Shown: piece after piece, positions 49,641 through 58,781 of the stretch
How the letters are laid out: each line of letters starts with the position of its first letter
Position numbering within the stretch: position 1 is the stretch's first letter
Source of the DNA: Blastomonas aquatica
GTDB taxonomy: Bacteria > Pseudomonadota > Alphaproteobacteria > Sphingomonadales > Sphingomonadaceae
Length of the DNA: 64,000 nucleotides
Direction: 5' to 3'
NCBI RefSeq assembly: GCF_014639875.1
Contig: NZ_BMGD01000006.1
Span: 186,001 to 250,000, forward strand
Made by a program: the position numbers and the translations under genes
Notes under the pieces: generated by a model
The model's database searches: none
What the model saw: only the letters and a program-made list of their open reading frames with translations
Told to the model about the DNA's origin: nothing

Positions 49641-50387
49641 TCAGCCTACGCGTCCGAGCTTGTCGAGAGCGCGCTTGCGCATGTCATTGAGGCTCTCGTT
49701 CATGCGCACGCTGTTCTGGTACAGTCGCAATATCTCGATCATCGCGGTGGTTTCGAGGATCGGCTGGACGTTGGACCCCTCGACACCGCCTGCGTGCAGT
49801 TTGGTGTCTGCGGCGGCCAGGACACGGCCTTCCGCGCCCGAAAACAATCCGTCGCCGCGGGGCGCCAAGGCGGTTTCGTCGTCAAACACCGTGATTGCGA
49901 CCCGGCCCAGCGGACCGTCTGGTCCCAAGACGGTGCCATCGCTGGCGATCGAGATCCGGTTTGCCTGCTCGGGCGGCACATTGATCGCCTGGCCGCCCTC
50001 GTCCAGCAGGCGCTGCCCACCCGCGACGGCGAGGTCGCCATTTTCGAGCACGGCTAGAAAGCCCGCGCGCGTGTAGGCCCTGCCGCCGGCATCGGGCAAT
50101 TCGACCGTCAGATAGCCCGGGCCCTCGATCATGACATCGAGTGGATTGTTCGTCGGCTGGAAGGCACCGGCGGTCATGTCGTGCACCGCGTGAAAATCGA
50201 GAACGAAGGATGTCTTCTTGGCATCCTGGGTGATCGCGTCGTCGGCCTTCTCGACAAATTCCTGAAACAGCGGCTGTTCTCGCTTGAACCCGACTGTCGA
50301 GGTGTTGGCCATATTGTTGGCCACGATGTCTAGCCGCCGCTTGAGGGCCTGTTCGTGGCTCAACAGAACGTATGAGGGAATGTCCAT
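49641..50387 (-). CDS. flgF: Proximal/distal rod protein FlgF
   Basis: 248 residues. SHEQALKRRLDIVANNMANT, TVGFKREQPLFQEFVEKADD, AFQPTNNPLDVMIEGPGYLT, C-terminal ETTAMIEILRLYQNSVRMNE. First gene of the rod/ring unit, divergent from fliL across a control region with a perfect 13-bp palindrome. Confidence 0.95.
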   Translation of the reverse strand: MDIPSYVLLSHEQALKRRLDIVANNMANTSTVGFKREQPLFQEFVEKADDAITQDAKKTSFVLDFHAVHDMTAGAFQPTNNPLDVMIEGPGYLTVELPDAGGRAYTRAGFLAVLENGDLAVAGGQRLLDEGGQAINVPPEQANRISIASDGTVLGPDGPLGRVAITVFDDETALAPRGDGLFSGAEGRVLAAADTKLHAGGVEGSNVQPILETTAMIEILRLYQNSVRMNESLNDMRKRALDKLGRVG

Positions 50388-50429
50388 CGGTGGGCCGCTC
50401 CAAAAAATCGGCGATGAAAAAGCGCACTA

Positions 50430-50460
50430 GGCAAAACTTGCCGGGTGACAGCCCTATAAT
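50430..50460 (+). promoter_or_regulatory. fliL promoter region: perfect 13-bp palindrome and CTATAAT
   Basis: GGCAAAACTTGCC (50430-50442, arms GGCAA/TTGCC) is followed 12 bases later by TATAAT (50455-50460). It is preceded by CTA as in the fliN/flgC region. The same box reads CTATTATAG towards flgF. Confidence 0.6.
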
Positions 50461-50521
50461 AGAAGCAAAACACCCGATGGCGGCGCGACCGCTGGATTTT
50501 GCAACGAAGGCGAGCGCGCAC

Positions 50522-51049
50522 ATGGCCACGGATACCGACGACCAGGCATTGATAGAGGCAGAGGCTGACGGGGAGACAAAGCAGCCACGCTTCTCCAAAA
50601 AGAAGAAGGTCATTGCTGCGGCGGTCGCGGGCGTTCTCGTCCTGGCGGGCACCGGCAGCGCACTGATGCTCTCCGGGGGGGACGATGCCGCCGACGAAGC
50701 CAACGCGGACGATGATGCAGACAAAGGCGAGAGCGGCGACGGCAAGACCAACTTCGTCGAGGTCGCCCCGATGGTGATCAACCTGCGATCAAGCGACGGA
50801 CAGGCCCGGTTCCTCAAACTGCGGTTCCTGCTGGCGGCTTCATCGCCGGGCGACATGGCGGTGATCGAGGCCAAGCTTCCGCAGATCCTCGACAGATACC
50901 AACCGTTCCTGCGCGAGCTGCGGCCCGATGACCTTGCAGGCTCGGCCGCCGTCTACCGGCTCAAAGAGGAGCTGCTTCTGCGCGCGCGCGACGTGCTAGG
51001 TGCAGGCGTGGTCAGCGATGTGCTTATTCAGGATATGATCCAGCAATGA
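50522..51049 (+). CDS. fliL: Flagellar stator-associated protein FliL
   Basis: 175 residues from the ATG at 50522; an ATG at 50477 is in frame but its extra residues look unlike FliL. Basic stretch KKKK before the membrane helix (about 31-50), acidic linker (DDAADEANADDDADKGESGD), then the FliL domain VEVAPMVINLRSSDGQARFL, KLRFLLAASSPGDMAVIEAK and the C-terminal LGAGVVSDVLIQDMIQQ. Forms a ring around the stator in known systems. Overlaps fliM (ATGA). Confidence 0.93.
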   Translation: MATDTDDQALIEAEADGETKQPRFSKKKKVIAAAVAGVLVLAGTGSALMLSGGDDAADEANADDDADKGESGDGKTNFVEVAPMVINLRSSDGQARFLKLRFLLAASSPGDMAVIEAKLPQILDRYQPFLRELRPDDLAGSAAVYRLKEELLLRARDVLGAGVVSDVLIQDMIQQ

Positions 51050-52065
51050 GCGGCATGGATTTCGAGGAGATCGAGCTCCCCGCACCGCCGATGGCGGACT
51101 TGCCCGAGGGCGTGACCTTCGATCAGGCCAGCATCGATGCGCTTTTCGGCGATGCCAGCGATCTCATGCCGCAGAAAAGCGGTCTGCGCGCTGTCATCGA
51201 ATCGCGCGTGGTCAACCATGCACGGCTGCCGATGCTCGAGGTCGTGTGCGAGCGCATGGTGCGCTCTTTCGCCACCAGCATGCGCAATCTCACTTCGGAC
51301 GCGATCGAGGTCTCGCTCGATGAGATCGCCTCGGTCCGCTTCGGTGATTTCATGAACCACGTGCCGCTGCCGTCGATGCTCGCGGTGTTCAGGGTCCCCG
51401 CCTGGCAGGATTATGGCCTGGTGACGGTGGAGGCCAGCCTGATCTATGCGGTCGTCGATGCGCTGCTCGGCGGCCGGCGCGGGGCAGCGCCGCGCAAGAT
51501 CGAGGGCCGCGGTTTCACCACGATCGAAACGACCCTGGTATCCAAGATGATCGAGCTCATCCTGCGCGAGTTCAGCACCGCGTTCGAACCGATTTCGCCG
51601 GTGACGATGGAGCTGGAGCGCATCGAGACAAGCCCGCGCTTCGCCGCGATCGCCGGCCCGTCGAACGTGGCCTCGGCAGCGACCTTCGGCGTCGATATGG
51701 ACGGCCGCGGCGGCAAGTTCACCATCTTGCTTCCCTTTGCCACGCTCGAGCCCGTGCGCGGCAAGCTGACGCAGCGCTTTATGGGTGAAAAGCTGGGCGG
51801 CAACAGCACCTGGCTCAACCATATGCGTTCGGAAATCCTGCAGACCGAAATCGAAATCTCCACTGTTCTTGGCGAGCGCCAGATGCGGCTCGCCGACATC
51901 CAGTCGCTGGCCCCGGGCCAGACCATCGCCTTCGACGTCGCACCCGACGATCCGCTCGAAGTGCGCTGCGGCGGAGTCACGCTGGCCCGAGCCCAGATCG
52001 GGCGACAGCGCAATCAGATCGCAATCGGCATCGTCTCGACTATCGGAAAGGAAATGCCCCGATGA
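51046..52065 (+). CDS. fliM: Flagellar switch protein FliM
   Basis: 339 residues. N-terminal CheY-binding motif is divergent (TFDQASIDALFG); middle CheC-like domain (VVNHARLPMLEVVCERMVRS, FGDFMNHVPLPSMLAVFRVP); C-terminal SpoA domain (IEISTVLGERQMRLADIQSL). Main C-ring protein that receives CheY-P. Confidence 0.95.
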   Translation: MSGMDFEEIELPAPPMADLPEGVTFDQASIDALFGDASDLMPQKSGLRAVIESRVVNHARLPMLEVVCERMVRSFATSMRNLTSDAIEVSLDEIASVRFGDFMNHVPLPSMLAVFRVPAWQDYGLVTVEASLIYAVVDALLGGRRGAAPRKIEGRGFTTIETTLVSKMIELILREFSTAFEPISPVTMELERIETSPRFAAIAGPSNVASAATFGVDMDGRGGKFTILLPFATLEPVRGKLTQRFMGEKLGGNSTWLNHMRSEILQTEIEISTVLGERQMRLADIQSLAPGQTIAFDVAPDDPLEVRCGGVTLARAQIGRQRNQIAIGIVSTIGKEMPR

Positions 52066-52403
52066 GTTTTACCGCTATGACCAACGTCATCACCATCCTC
52101 TTCTGCCTGGCCGTATTGGTCCAAAGTGTCAGGCTGATGCGCAGCCTGAAGCAGGTGCGCGATGTCAGCCTGAACGATACCGTCGGTGCGCTCGACACCG
52201 CCACCGCGCAGGCGCGAACCGTTCTCGATGGCCTGCGCCAAACACTTTCCACCGATGGGACCGCAAACCTGCGTGTGCTGGGCGAGGCGCGTGAAATTCG
52301 CGATGAACTCGATCTCATGATCGGCATCGCCAACGCCGCAGCCGAGCGGTTGCTGGAAACCGCATCGACCGTCCAGCCGTCCTTTGAGAAGTCAGCGGCA
52401 TGA
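52062..52403 (+). CDS. DUF6468-type small membrane protein of the fliL-fliM operon
   Basis: 113 residues, ATGA overlap with fliM. One membrane helix at about 8-24 followed by helices (LMRSLKQVRDVSLNDTVGAL, LGEAREIRDELDLMIGIANA). Position between fliM and motE and length agree with the DUF6468 family of alphaproteobacteria (recalled, not searched). Function unknown; the arrangement suggests a stator or C-ring accessory. Confidence 0.75.
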   Translation: MSFTAMTNVITILFCLAVLVQSVRLMRSLKQVRDVSLNDTVGALDTATAQARTVLDGLRQTLSTDGTANLRVLGEAREIRDELDLMIGIANAAAERLLETASTVQPSFEKSAA

Positions 52404-53005
52404 AATTCAAACACCCGTCGCTGCTGATGCTAATGACTGGCGCTGCTGCGGTGTCCATGCTGTCGCATGGCGTGAACGCATCGTTCGCCGCCGAAGGCGA
52501 GCGCGCGACACCGACCACGCGGCTTGGTACCGCGATCCAGTCGGAGATGACCGAGCGTGATCGCGCCGCCAAGCAACGGGCGCGCGCGCTTGAACTGCGC
52601 GAACAGGCCATCAGGGCATCGGAAAAGCGTCTTGAGGCGAATGCGCAGGCACAGCAGCAGCAAAAAGGGACCAAGACCGGCCCCGCCGCGCAATCCGGTG
52701 CAGAAGCTGAATCCGCGACGCTGGACCAGCTGGCCCGGATATACCAATCGATGAAGCCCAAGCAGGCGGCCCGGGTTTTTGAACGGCTCGCAATCGATGT
52801 TCAGGTGGGAGTGGCCCGCAAGATGCGCGAACGGGCAACGGCACAGGTCCTGGCGGCGATGACCCCGGATGGGGCAGCGCGTCTGAGCATGGCACTGGCC
52901 GAGGAGACCAGTCGCCCCCGGATGCAGTCCCAGTATCAGCCCCAGCCGCTTCCCCGGTCAAAGCCCGAGCAGCAGCAGCGTCGCCCGGCCAATCCTCCCG
53001 GCTGA
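52400..53005 (+). CDS. motE: MotE-like periplasmic chaperone
   Basis: 201 residues, ATGA overlap with the preceding gene. Signal peptide or anchor at 1-30, coiled coil (TERDRAAKQRARALELREQA, RASEKRLEANAQAQQQQ), then an MgtE-N-like domain LARIYQSMKPKQAARVFERL and RATAQVLAAMTPDGAARLSM. MotE stabilises the periplasmic motor protein MotC in rhizobia; no motC is visible here, though the TPR-like gene at 53832 could be examined as a partner. Confidence 0.82.
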   Translation: MKFKHPSLLMLMTGAAAVSMLSHGVNASFAAEGERATPTTRLGTAIQSEMTERDRAAKQRARALELREQAIRASEKRLEANAQAQQQQKGTKTGPAAQSGAEAESATLDQLARIYQSMKPKQAARVFERLAIDVQVGVARKMRERATAQVLAAMTPDGAARLSMALAEETSRPRMQSQYQPQPLPRSKPEQQQRRPANPPG

Positions 53006-53017
53006 CAGCCGAGCACC

Positions 53018-53045
53018 GCGCAGGATAGCCGAAGCGGTCCTGCGC
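53018..53045. terminator. Hairpin between motE and the second FliL-like gene
   Basis: GCGCAGGA / TCCTGCGC with an inner CCG-aag-CGG pairing, 13 bases after motE and 13 before the converging stop. Probable bidirectional terminator. Confidence 0.55.
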
Positions 53046-53057
53046 GCCTGCCCGTCT

Positions 53058-53498
53058 TCAGGCCGATCTGGCGGTCACTTCCACCAGCAGCACCCTCGCG
53101 ATACCTGCCTGGCGGGATTGCAGCGCCTGCGCCAGTTCCGCGGCCAGACGCCGCGCGTCGATCGCCACGAATGGCGATGCGGACAGCCGCGCGAACTCGG
53201 CACCGACCGCGAGCGCTTCGGACCGCAGGACGGGCATGTTGGCGGAGAGTGTCTCGGACGCACCTGCCTGATCGGCCTCCAGCACCAGCTTGAAATGCAG
53301 CGTCCCCTGGACGCGCGCACCGTCGATGATCGGCAGGTCAATCTGCTCCATAGGGATAAGCTCCCCGGGCGTCGACAATTCGCCACTGGTCTGGGCGCCG
53401 GTCTTGCCGGCGACTTGGCCGTCGTCTGCCCCCGCCGCCTTGCTCAAAGGGAGGGTTGCGAGCAGTGCGCTTGCCAAAAGAATAGTCTTGGTGGTCAT
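53058..53498 (-). CDS. Exported FliL-like paralogue
   Basis: 146 residues from the ATG at 53498; the longer frame has no sensible N-terminus. Leader MTTKTILLASALLATLPLSK is followed by a FliL-like domain parallel to the motB-adjacent protein: IIDGARVQGTLHFKLVLEAD, MPVLRSEALAVGAEFARL, ALQSRQAGIARVLLVEVTAR. The corresponding pieces at 24221-24673 are LPDGERLAGYVSFQLALEVE and LPVLRHEINMRAYLK. Here the anchor appears cleavable, so it may be periplasmic. Confidence 0.65.
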   Translation of the reverse strand: MTTKTILLASALLATLPLSKAAGADDGQVAGKTGAQTSGELSTPGELIPMEQIDLPIIDGARVQGTLHFKLVLEADQAGASETLSANMPVLRSEALAVGAEFARLSASPFVAIDARRLAAELAQALQSRQAGIARVLLVEVTARSA

Positions 53499-53557
53499 GG
53501 TTTGCTCTGCCGTCCATTGAAAAGGAACGCGCGCCTGCGGAGCAGCCGGCCCTCCCT

Positions 53558-53564
53558 CTATAAT
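53558..53564 (+). promoter_or_regulatory. Putative -10 box CTATAATAGAAG before the small membrane protein
   Basis: Identical over 12 bases to the box before fliL (CTATAATAGAAG). It lies 25 bases before the ATG at 53590. Confidence 0.5.
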
Positions 53565-53589
53565 AGAAGATAAACCGTCCGGAGCGCGC

Positions 53590-53823
53590 ATGAGCAACGA
53601 TCAAAAACCAGCACGCATCAAGATTGTAAACGGCGGCACGCCCGCAAACGTCCGCGGCAATGCCGCAAAGACCCCGGCCCCGACGCCGGAACCGGCCGTT
53701 TCGTCCACCCCTCCTGCGTCGCAAACCAATCGTCTGGTGTTACTGGGCGCGGTTGTATTCCTGCTCGGTTGCGCGATCGGTGGAGTCACGCTGGCCGCTT
53801 GGCCGCATGTCGGCATGGGTTGA
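53590..53823 (+). CDS. Small single-pass membrane protein
   Basis: 77 residues. Soluble Pro/Ala-rich N-terminus and one hydrophobic helix (about 48-71, LVLLGAVVFLLGCAIGGVTL). Leads directly into the TPR-like gene (8 bases) and has a flagellar-type promoter box, so it probably belongs to the motility regulon. No family recognised. Confidence 0.7.
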   Translation: MSNDQKPARIKIVNGGTPANVRGNAAKTPAPTPEPAVSSTPPASQTNRLVLLGAVVFLLGCAIGGVTLAAWPHVGMG

Positions 53824-53831
53824 GGATCGCC

Positions 53832-55697
53832 ATGCGCCCGCTTGTCGTTATCACCGCCTCGCTTTCGCTCACGGCCAGCGGTCTGGCCCAGACTGTCCCG
53901 CCCAAGACGCAGGAACCCGCGCCTGCAGACGCTGCAAAACCTGCAGAACCGCCGGTCGAGCCTGAGAATTCAGACGGACAGCCGCTGGACAAGCTCCCCC
54001 GCCTACCCGGCTTTGCCGCGTCACTGGCCAATGAACCTCCCATCACCGACGTCTCGGGCTGGAAAACCCTTCCCGATCAAGATGCGTGGAAGGCCATTGT
54101 CGGCAGCACCGAACGCTCGCGCCAGTCGGCACGATGGCAATTGGCGCGCAGCCTGCTCGGCAAGGGGCGTGCACCCGAAGCCTATGGCGTGCTGGTCGCC
54201 ATGGGGGAAGATGATCCGGATCTCGCGCTGGTCGCAACCTATCGGCTGGCGCTGGGTGCCGCGCTGGTCGGGCTCGGTCGGTTCCCGGATGCGCTCGCTG
54301 CGCTTTCGGCGGAACTGCTTGCGACGAATCCCGAGGCCTGCGCCTGGCGCATGCGCGCGCTGGCCGGTGCCGCGATGCCAGCCGATGCCTTGCAGCAATG
54401 GGCCTGCGCGCGCCCGGCGATCGCCGCACGTCGCGGGAAAACGCGCGCGACCTTCATGCTTGCCGCCGCCGATGCTGCGCTGCAGGCCAACCAACCTGCC
54501 CTCGCGTTGGCCTTGGTGCAAAAGATGCCCGAGGCCGACCCCGCAGCGAACCTTATCCGCGGACGCTCGCTGTTCCGGCTCGACAAGGTGCAAGACGCCA
54601 AGATGCGACTCAATCAGGCAAAGGGCAATGGCTCGCCTGAGCAGCGTGTCGATGCGCGGATTGCGCTGCTCGAAGGGCTGGCGGAGCGGGATCTGGTCAA
54701 GCCGAAACAGGCCTATGACGACCTGGAACGACTTAGCTATATCTGGCGCGGTGGACAGATCGAGCGGCGCGGGCTGATGCTGCGGCTGAAGCTGGCGACG
54801 GAGATGGACAATCACCCGGCGATGCTGAGAACCGGAGCAGCGCTTTTCCGCTACCACCCGGCGGCGATGGACAGCTCCATCTTGCTGGCCGGGCTGCACG
54901 ACCGACTTCGCATGATCCTGGCACCCGAAAGCAAGATATCGCTGCCCGATGCAGCGGGGCTTTTTTGGGAGTATCGCGATTTGAGCCCGGCCGGTGCCGG
55001 CGGAGATTTTCTGGTGAGCCAGCTGGCCGACCGGCTGCAAGGCGCGCGGCTTTATGACCGTGCCGCAGAACTGCTCAATTACCAGATGACGGCCCGCGCA
55101 AAGGATGTCGCCCAAGGACCGCTGTCGGTCCGCGTGGCGAAGCTCTATATCCTCGAAGGGCGACCCGAACAGGCGCTGCGCGCGCTGCGCGGCAGCGACG
55201 GAAACATCTATCCCGAGGAAATCGTCTGGGACCGGCTGCGGATGGAAGCCATTGCGCTTCACCTGCTCGGCCGTACGGACGAAGCACTGGCCGTGCTCGA
55301 TGGCGTTCCCGATGGGGCTGCGATCCGCAACGAAATCGAATGGAGCCGCCGCAACTGGCGCGCATTTGTCGATTCGGATCGTCAGCTGCCGACGCGACCG
55401 GGTCAGTTGACCGAAGTGGAACAGACCGTGGTGCTGCGCCGGGCGGTGGCATTGGCGATGCTGGGGCGCGAGGCTGCACTGGCGCAGCTGCGAGCGCGCT
55501 ACGCGGCAATCTTTGCAGAGCTTCCAACGGCAACCGCCTTCGATCTGCTCACAGGGCCGGTCGATCAGCTGGATACAGAAAAGATCGCCCGCGCGATGGC
55601 GGCAATGCCGACCGCGAGTCCTGCAGGCGATGTCGCGGACCTGCTCACCGGCGCTGCACCGGCTGCGCCCAAGCTTTCACCGCGCAAGACCACATAG
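53832..55697 (+). CDS. Exported TPR-like helical-repeat protein of the flagellar cluster
   Basis: 621 residues from the ATG at 53832 (GAGGAT upstream). Signal peptide VVITASLSLTASGLAQ, Pro/Glu-rich linker, then helix-repeat pairs of TPR type: ARWQLARSLLGKGRAPEAYG, LALGAALVGLGRFPDALAAL, LYILEGRPEQALRALRGSDG, AIALHLLGRTDEALAVLDGV. Probably periplasmic scaffold. Similar large genes occur next to fliM/motE in other alphaproteobacteria, role unclear. A MotC-like stator partner is a testable guess. Confidence 0.75.
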   Translation: MRPLVVITASLSLTASGLAQTVPPKTQEPAPADAAKPAEPPVEPENSDGQPLDKLPRLPGFAASLANEPPITDVSGWKTLPDQDAWKAIVGSTERSRQSARWQLARSLLGKGRAPEAYGVLVAMGEDDPDLALVATYRLALGAALVGLGRFPDALAALSAELLATNPEACAWRMRALAGAAMPADALQQWACARPAIAARRGKTRATFMLAAADAALQANQPALALALVQKMPEADPAANLIRGRSLFRLDKVQDAKMRLNQAKGNGSPEQRVDARIALLEGLAERDLVKPKQAYDDLERLSYIWRGGQIERRGLMLRLKLATEMDNHPAMLRTGAALFRYHPAAMDSSILLAGLHDRLRMILAPESKISLPDAAGLFWEYRDLSPAGAGGDFLVSQLADRLQGARLYDRAAELLNYQMTARAKDVAQGPLSVRVAKLYILEGRPEQALRALRGSDGNIYPEEIVWDRLRMEAIALHLLGRTDEALAVLDGVPDGAAIRNEIEWSRRNWRAFVDSDRQLPTRPGQLTEVEQTVVLRRAVALAMLGREAALAQLRARYAAIFAELPTATAFDLLTGPVDQLDTEKIARAMAAMPTASPAGDVADLLTGAAPAAPKLSPRKTT

Positions 55698-55698
55698 C

Positions 55699-55734
55699 CG
55701 GCACCGACTAGCCAGATGCGCCAGTCGGATGCCG
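55699..55734. terminator. Hairpin between the TPR-like gene and flgL
   Basis: CGGCACCGACT / AGTCGGATGCCG, an 11-bp imperfect stem with a 13-base loop, in the 44-base convergent gap. Confidence 0.5.
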
Positions 55735-55741
55735 TGGTCGT

Positions 55742-56647
55742 TCAGAGGAATTTGGTCAGGTTCAACCCGGCGATCTGCGCGAACACCGAATAGCTCGCCT
55801 CCAGCGTGGCCCGCTGCTGCGCAAGGTCCACCGCCACCTGGCCAAGATCGGCGTCCTCGTTGGACGCGATAATATCTCGCAGCAGCAAAGATCGCTGTTC
55901 AGCACGCACGCCGAGCGTTTCGACCTGGTTCTGCCGCCGGCCGTTCGCCGCATTGACCGAACGCAAGGCCCCCATGCCCTCGTCGATCTGCGCGACAGCA
56001 TCGCGCAAGCTCTCCTTCTGCGCGGGTGTCAGCCTCACGCCGATCGCACCTGCGCCAGCCAGCGTGCGGAATGCCTCGTACAGACCCTTGCCCACATCAC
56101 TGGCGGTGATGCCATAGCTGACCTCCCTGCCCTCGGTGAGATAGGCGGCAGTACGCACGTCGTCGTTGCGAAAGGCATCATCCGCTGTGGTCAGAAGTGT
56201 ATCTTCGAGCGTTTCAGGCGCAAATGGCAGGACTTCGCTGCGCGAGCCGGCGAACAGCGCAGAGCCGCCCTCGACGGCGTTGAGGTTGCTGCGAAACTCT
56301 TCGAAAGCGCCACGGATCGTTTCCTGCAGACCATCGGCATCATCGGTTCCGATCGCGGTGACCAGTTGGGTACGCAGATCGCTCATCACGGTATCGACGC
56401 GGCTGATATGCGCATCATAAATCGAAAGCGTGACCGAAACATGCTTTGAAACGACCGACTGGGCCTCTTGCCGCGACAGCAGCGAATGCGCCGAAATCGT
56501 GCGTACCGCCTCGGTTCCCAGGCTGGCATAGTCCTGCGCCTTCTTTCCGGTCGACAAAGCTGTCTGGGTGACCGCAAGATTACGCTGGGCACGCTGGATG
56601 GCGTCGGCCATGGTGCGTTGCAGGGGAATGGTGGCAACTCGGTTCAT
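55742..56647 (-). CDS. flgL: Hook-filament junction protein FlgL
   Basis: 301 residues. Flagellin-like ends: MADAIQRAQRNLAVTQTALS, TGKKAQDYASLGTEAVRTIS, ALFAGSRSEVLPFAPETLED, C-terminal LGQVAVDLAQQRATLEASYS. 11 bases after flgK. Confidence 0.94.
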   Translation of the reverse strand: MNRVATIPLQRTMADAIQRAQRNLAVTQTALSTGKKAQDYASLGTEAVRTISAHSLLSRQEAQSVVSKHVSVTLSIYDAHISRVDTVMSDLRTQLVTAIGTDDADGLQETIRGAFEEFRSNLNAVEGGSALFAGSRSEVLPFAPETLEDTLLTTADDAFRNDDVRTAAYLTEGREVSYGITASDVGKGLYEAFRTLAGAGAIGVRLTPAQKESLRDAVAQIDEGMGALRSVNAANGRRQNQVETLGVRAEQRSLLLRDIIASNEDADLGQVAVDLAQQRATLEASYSVFAQIAGLNLTKFL

Positions 56648-56658
56648 CGCACGGCCTT

Positions 56659-58755
56659 TCAGCGGATCATGTCAAGCAGGGTGTCGTACATCTTGGTCGC
56701 GGTTGTGATCACGCGCGCGGCGGCGGAATAGCTGTTTTGAAGCACCACCATCTGCGACAGCTCTTCATCAAGGTTGACCCCAGCAAAGCTGTCACGACGG
56801 TTTACGGCATCGTCGCGCCGGGCGGCAGCGTCGGCCATCAGGTCTTTCATCTGCGCAGCTTGCGTCCCAGTGCGGCCCATCAGCAGGCTGGAGAATCGCT
56901 CCAGTGAGGCCGAAGCGCCGGTGCCGAAATCGATGACCGCGCCCAGTGCCGATACAAAGGCATTGGCACCGCGGGTATCGCCGCTGCCGATGGCGGATTC
57001 GCCTATCGCAGCATCGATCCGCAGCCGGCCCAGCGGAAGCTTGGTCGGATCAGCCAGCATTGCATCGCGCACGCCTGCCGAGCCGAGCCCGTTGGCACTC
57101 CCGGTCAGTTTCGCCAGCGCCGTGAAGGACACCCCGGTGCCGTTGCGGCTGGTCGAATCCGCTGCGATCGAAAGCACGGCACCGGTCGCCGCCGGGCTGG
57201 CGGCAAATGCGATGCGTCCGCGATCATCGAGGGCAAAGCTGCCGAAAGCGCCCAGCGGGCTCTGGTTGAGCTCGGTGACAAGATCTCCAAAAGTGCTCCC
57301 CAAAGCCCCGCTCAGCGTCGTTTTCCCAAGCGTCCGACCGGTCGCATCGCGCAGCTCGAGCTGGGTCGTCTCTCCTGCCCCGAAGCCGTGCGGATCGCTC
57401 GCCAAGAAGCCTGACGGGACCAGCGTTGCGCCATCGCTTCGCACGATGTCGTTGAGACCGAAATAATGGGCAAATCCATTGCCTGCGCGATCGCTCGGCG
57501 GCATCCCCTGCGCCACCGCGACGCCATTGGTGTTGCTTGCCGCGACGAGCGTCAGGCGGCCGTCCTGCAGGCTTGCCGTAGCCGCCCCGGCCAACCCGGT
57601 GTTGATCGCCGCCAGCGCGTCGTCGAGTGTGGCTGTGCCGCCCAGCGCATCAAAATCGATACGTGTGCTGGCGATCATCGCACCCTTTCGATCGGTCACG
57701 GCGAACACCGCTTCGCCGGTAAAGCCCAGCCGATCACCGCCGACAAGCCCGGTGGGTTTGCCATCAAGGCGGGTGGGTGGCGGAAACGTGGTGCCCGCAT
57801 TGCTGACCGCGTTCAGGGTCTCGGCAAGGCCGCCAAAAAGCGTGCCGAGCTGGTCTGAAAAGTTCGGCAGCGTGCGATCGCGCAGGTCGAGCAAACCACC
57901 CAGCTTGCCTCCCACGACGGCAGAATCGATTTTTTCGCCCGTGGCGCTTGCAGGTTCGCCCGCCTCGTTGGCAAACCGGATGTCGATTACCGGATAGGCA
58001 GGCTGGGCCACCCCATCGCCAGCCACCACATACGAAAGCTGGCGCATCCGGCGGTCGAGCAGCACGGCACCATTGGCGGCGTCGATGTTGTATCGCCCGT
58101 CGGGCTGTAGCCGGACGGAGATTTTCATCATCGTGCTCAGCTCTTCGATCGCCGACATGCGTTGCCCCTCGGCACCAACGGCGCTGCGCCCCTGGCCCTG
58201 GAGCTGCGCAACCGTGGCGTTGAGGCCGTGAATGCGCTCGAGCAGGGTGTTGATACCCTCAACCGAATAGCTGACCTCTGACTCGACATCGCCGAGCAGG
58301 TTGCGCACATCGTCGTCGAGCTGGCGCAGCGATACGATGGCGTCCTGCACGTCGGTGACGAAGCCCGATGCATTTTGCGGCGAGCTTTGTGCGCTCGTCA
58401 TGGCGATGGCGGAGGCTGTGATTGCGTCGAGCCGGGCCGGCAGACCCGCTTCGGAGCCTGGCTCGCCCAGCAGCGATTGCAGCCGGTCGAGATAGCTGGA
58501 GGTTACCTCGAACTTGCCGATATCCCCAGAGCGCAGGTACACCGTCTGTTCGAGGAACCGGTCGGCTATCCGCTTGGGCTCGCCAATGACGACCCCGCTG
58601 ACGCGCCCCTGTGTGACGCCGGTGGTCAGCGAGATTCGTTCGCGCGCATAGCCGGGCGTGCCGACATTGGCGATGTTGTTGGAGACGGAGCGGATCCCGG
58701 CCTGCGCCGCCGACAGCCCGGATACTGCAGACCCAAGGATTTCATTCAGCGACAT
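56659..58755 (-). CDS. flgK: Hook-filament junction protein FlgK
   Basis: 698 residues, long for the family. MSLNEILGSAVSGLSAAQAG, IRSVSNNIANVGTPGYARER, and C-terminal LDEELSQMVVLQNSYSAAAR followed by VITTATKMYDTLLDMI. Client of the FlgN-like chaperone. Confidence 0.95.
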   Translation of the reverse strand: MSLNEILGSAVSGLSAAQAGIRSVSNNIANVGTPGYARERISLTTGVTQGRVSGVVIGEPKRIADRFLEQTVYLRSGDIGKFEVTSSYLDRLQSLLGEPGSEAGLPARLDAITASAIAMTSAQSSPQNASGFVTDVQDAIVSLRQLDDDVRNLLGDVESEVSYSVEGINTLLERIHGLNATVAQLQGQGRSAVGAEGQRMSAIEELSTMMKISVRLQPDGRYNIDAANGAVLLDRRMRQLSYVVAGDGVAQPAYPVIDIRFANEAGEPASATGEKIDSAVVGGKLGGLLDLRDRTLPNFSDQLGTLFGGLAETLNAVSNAGTTFPPPTRLDGKPTGLVGGDRLGFTGEAVFAVTDRKGAMIASTRIDFDALGGTATLDDALAAINTGLAGAATASLQDGRLTLVAASNTNGVAVAQGMPPSDRAGNGFAHYFGLNDIVRSDGATLVPSGFLASDPHGFGAGETTQLELRDATGRTLGKTTLSGALGSTFGDLVTELNQSPLGAFGSFALDDRGRIAFAASPAATGAVLSIAADSTSRNGTGVSFTALAKLTGSANGLGSAGVRDAMLADPTKLPLGRLRIDAAIGESAIGSGDTRGANAFVSALGAVIDFGTGASASLERFSSLLMGRTGTQAAQMKDLMADAAARRDDAVNRRDSFAGVNLDEELSQMVVLQNSYSAAARVITTATKMYDTLLDMIR

Positions 58756-58781
58756 TTAGCCCACTCCGCCTCCCGATTGGC

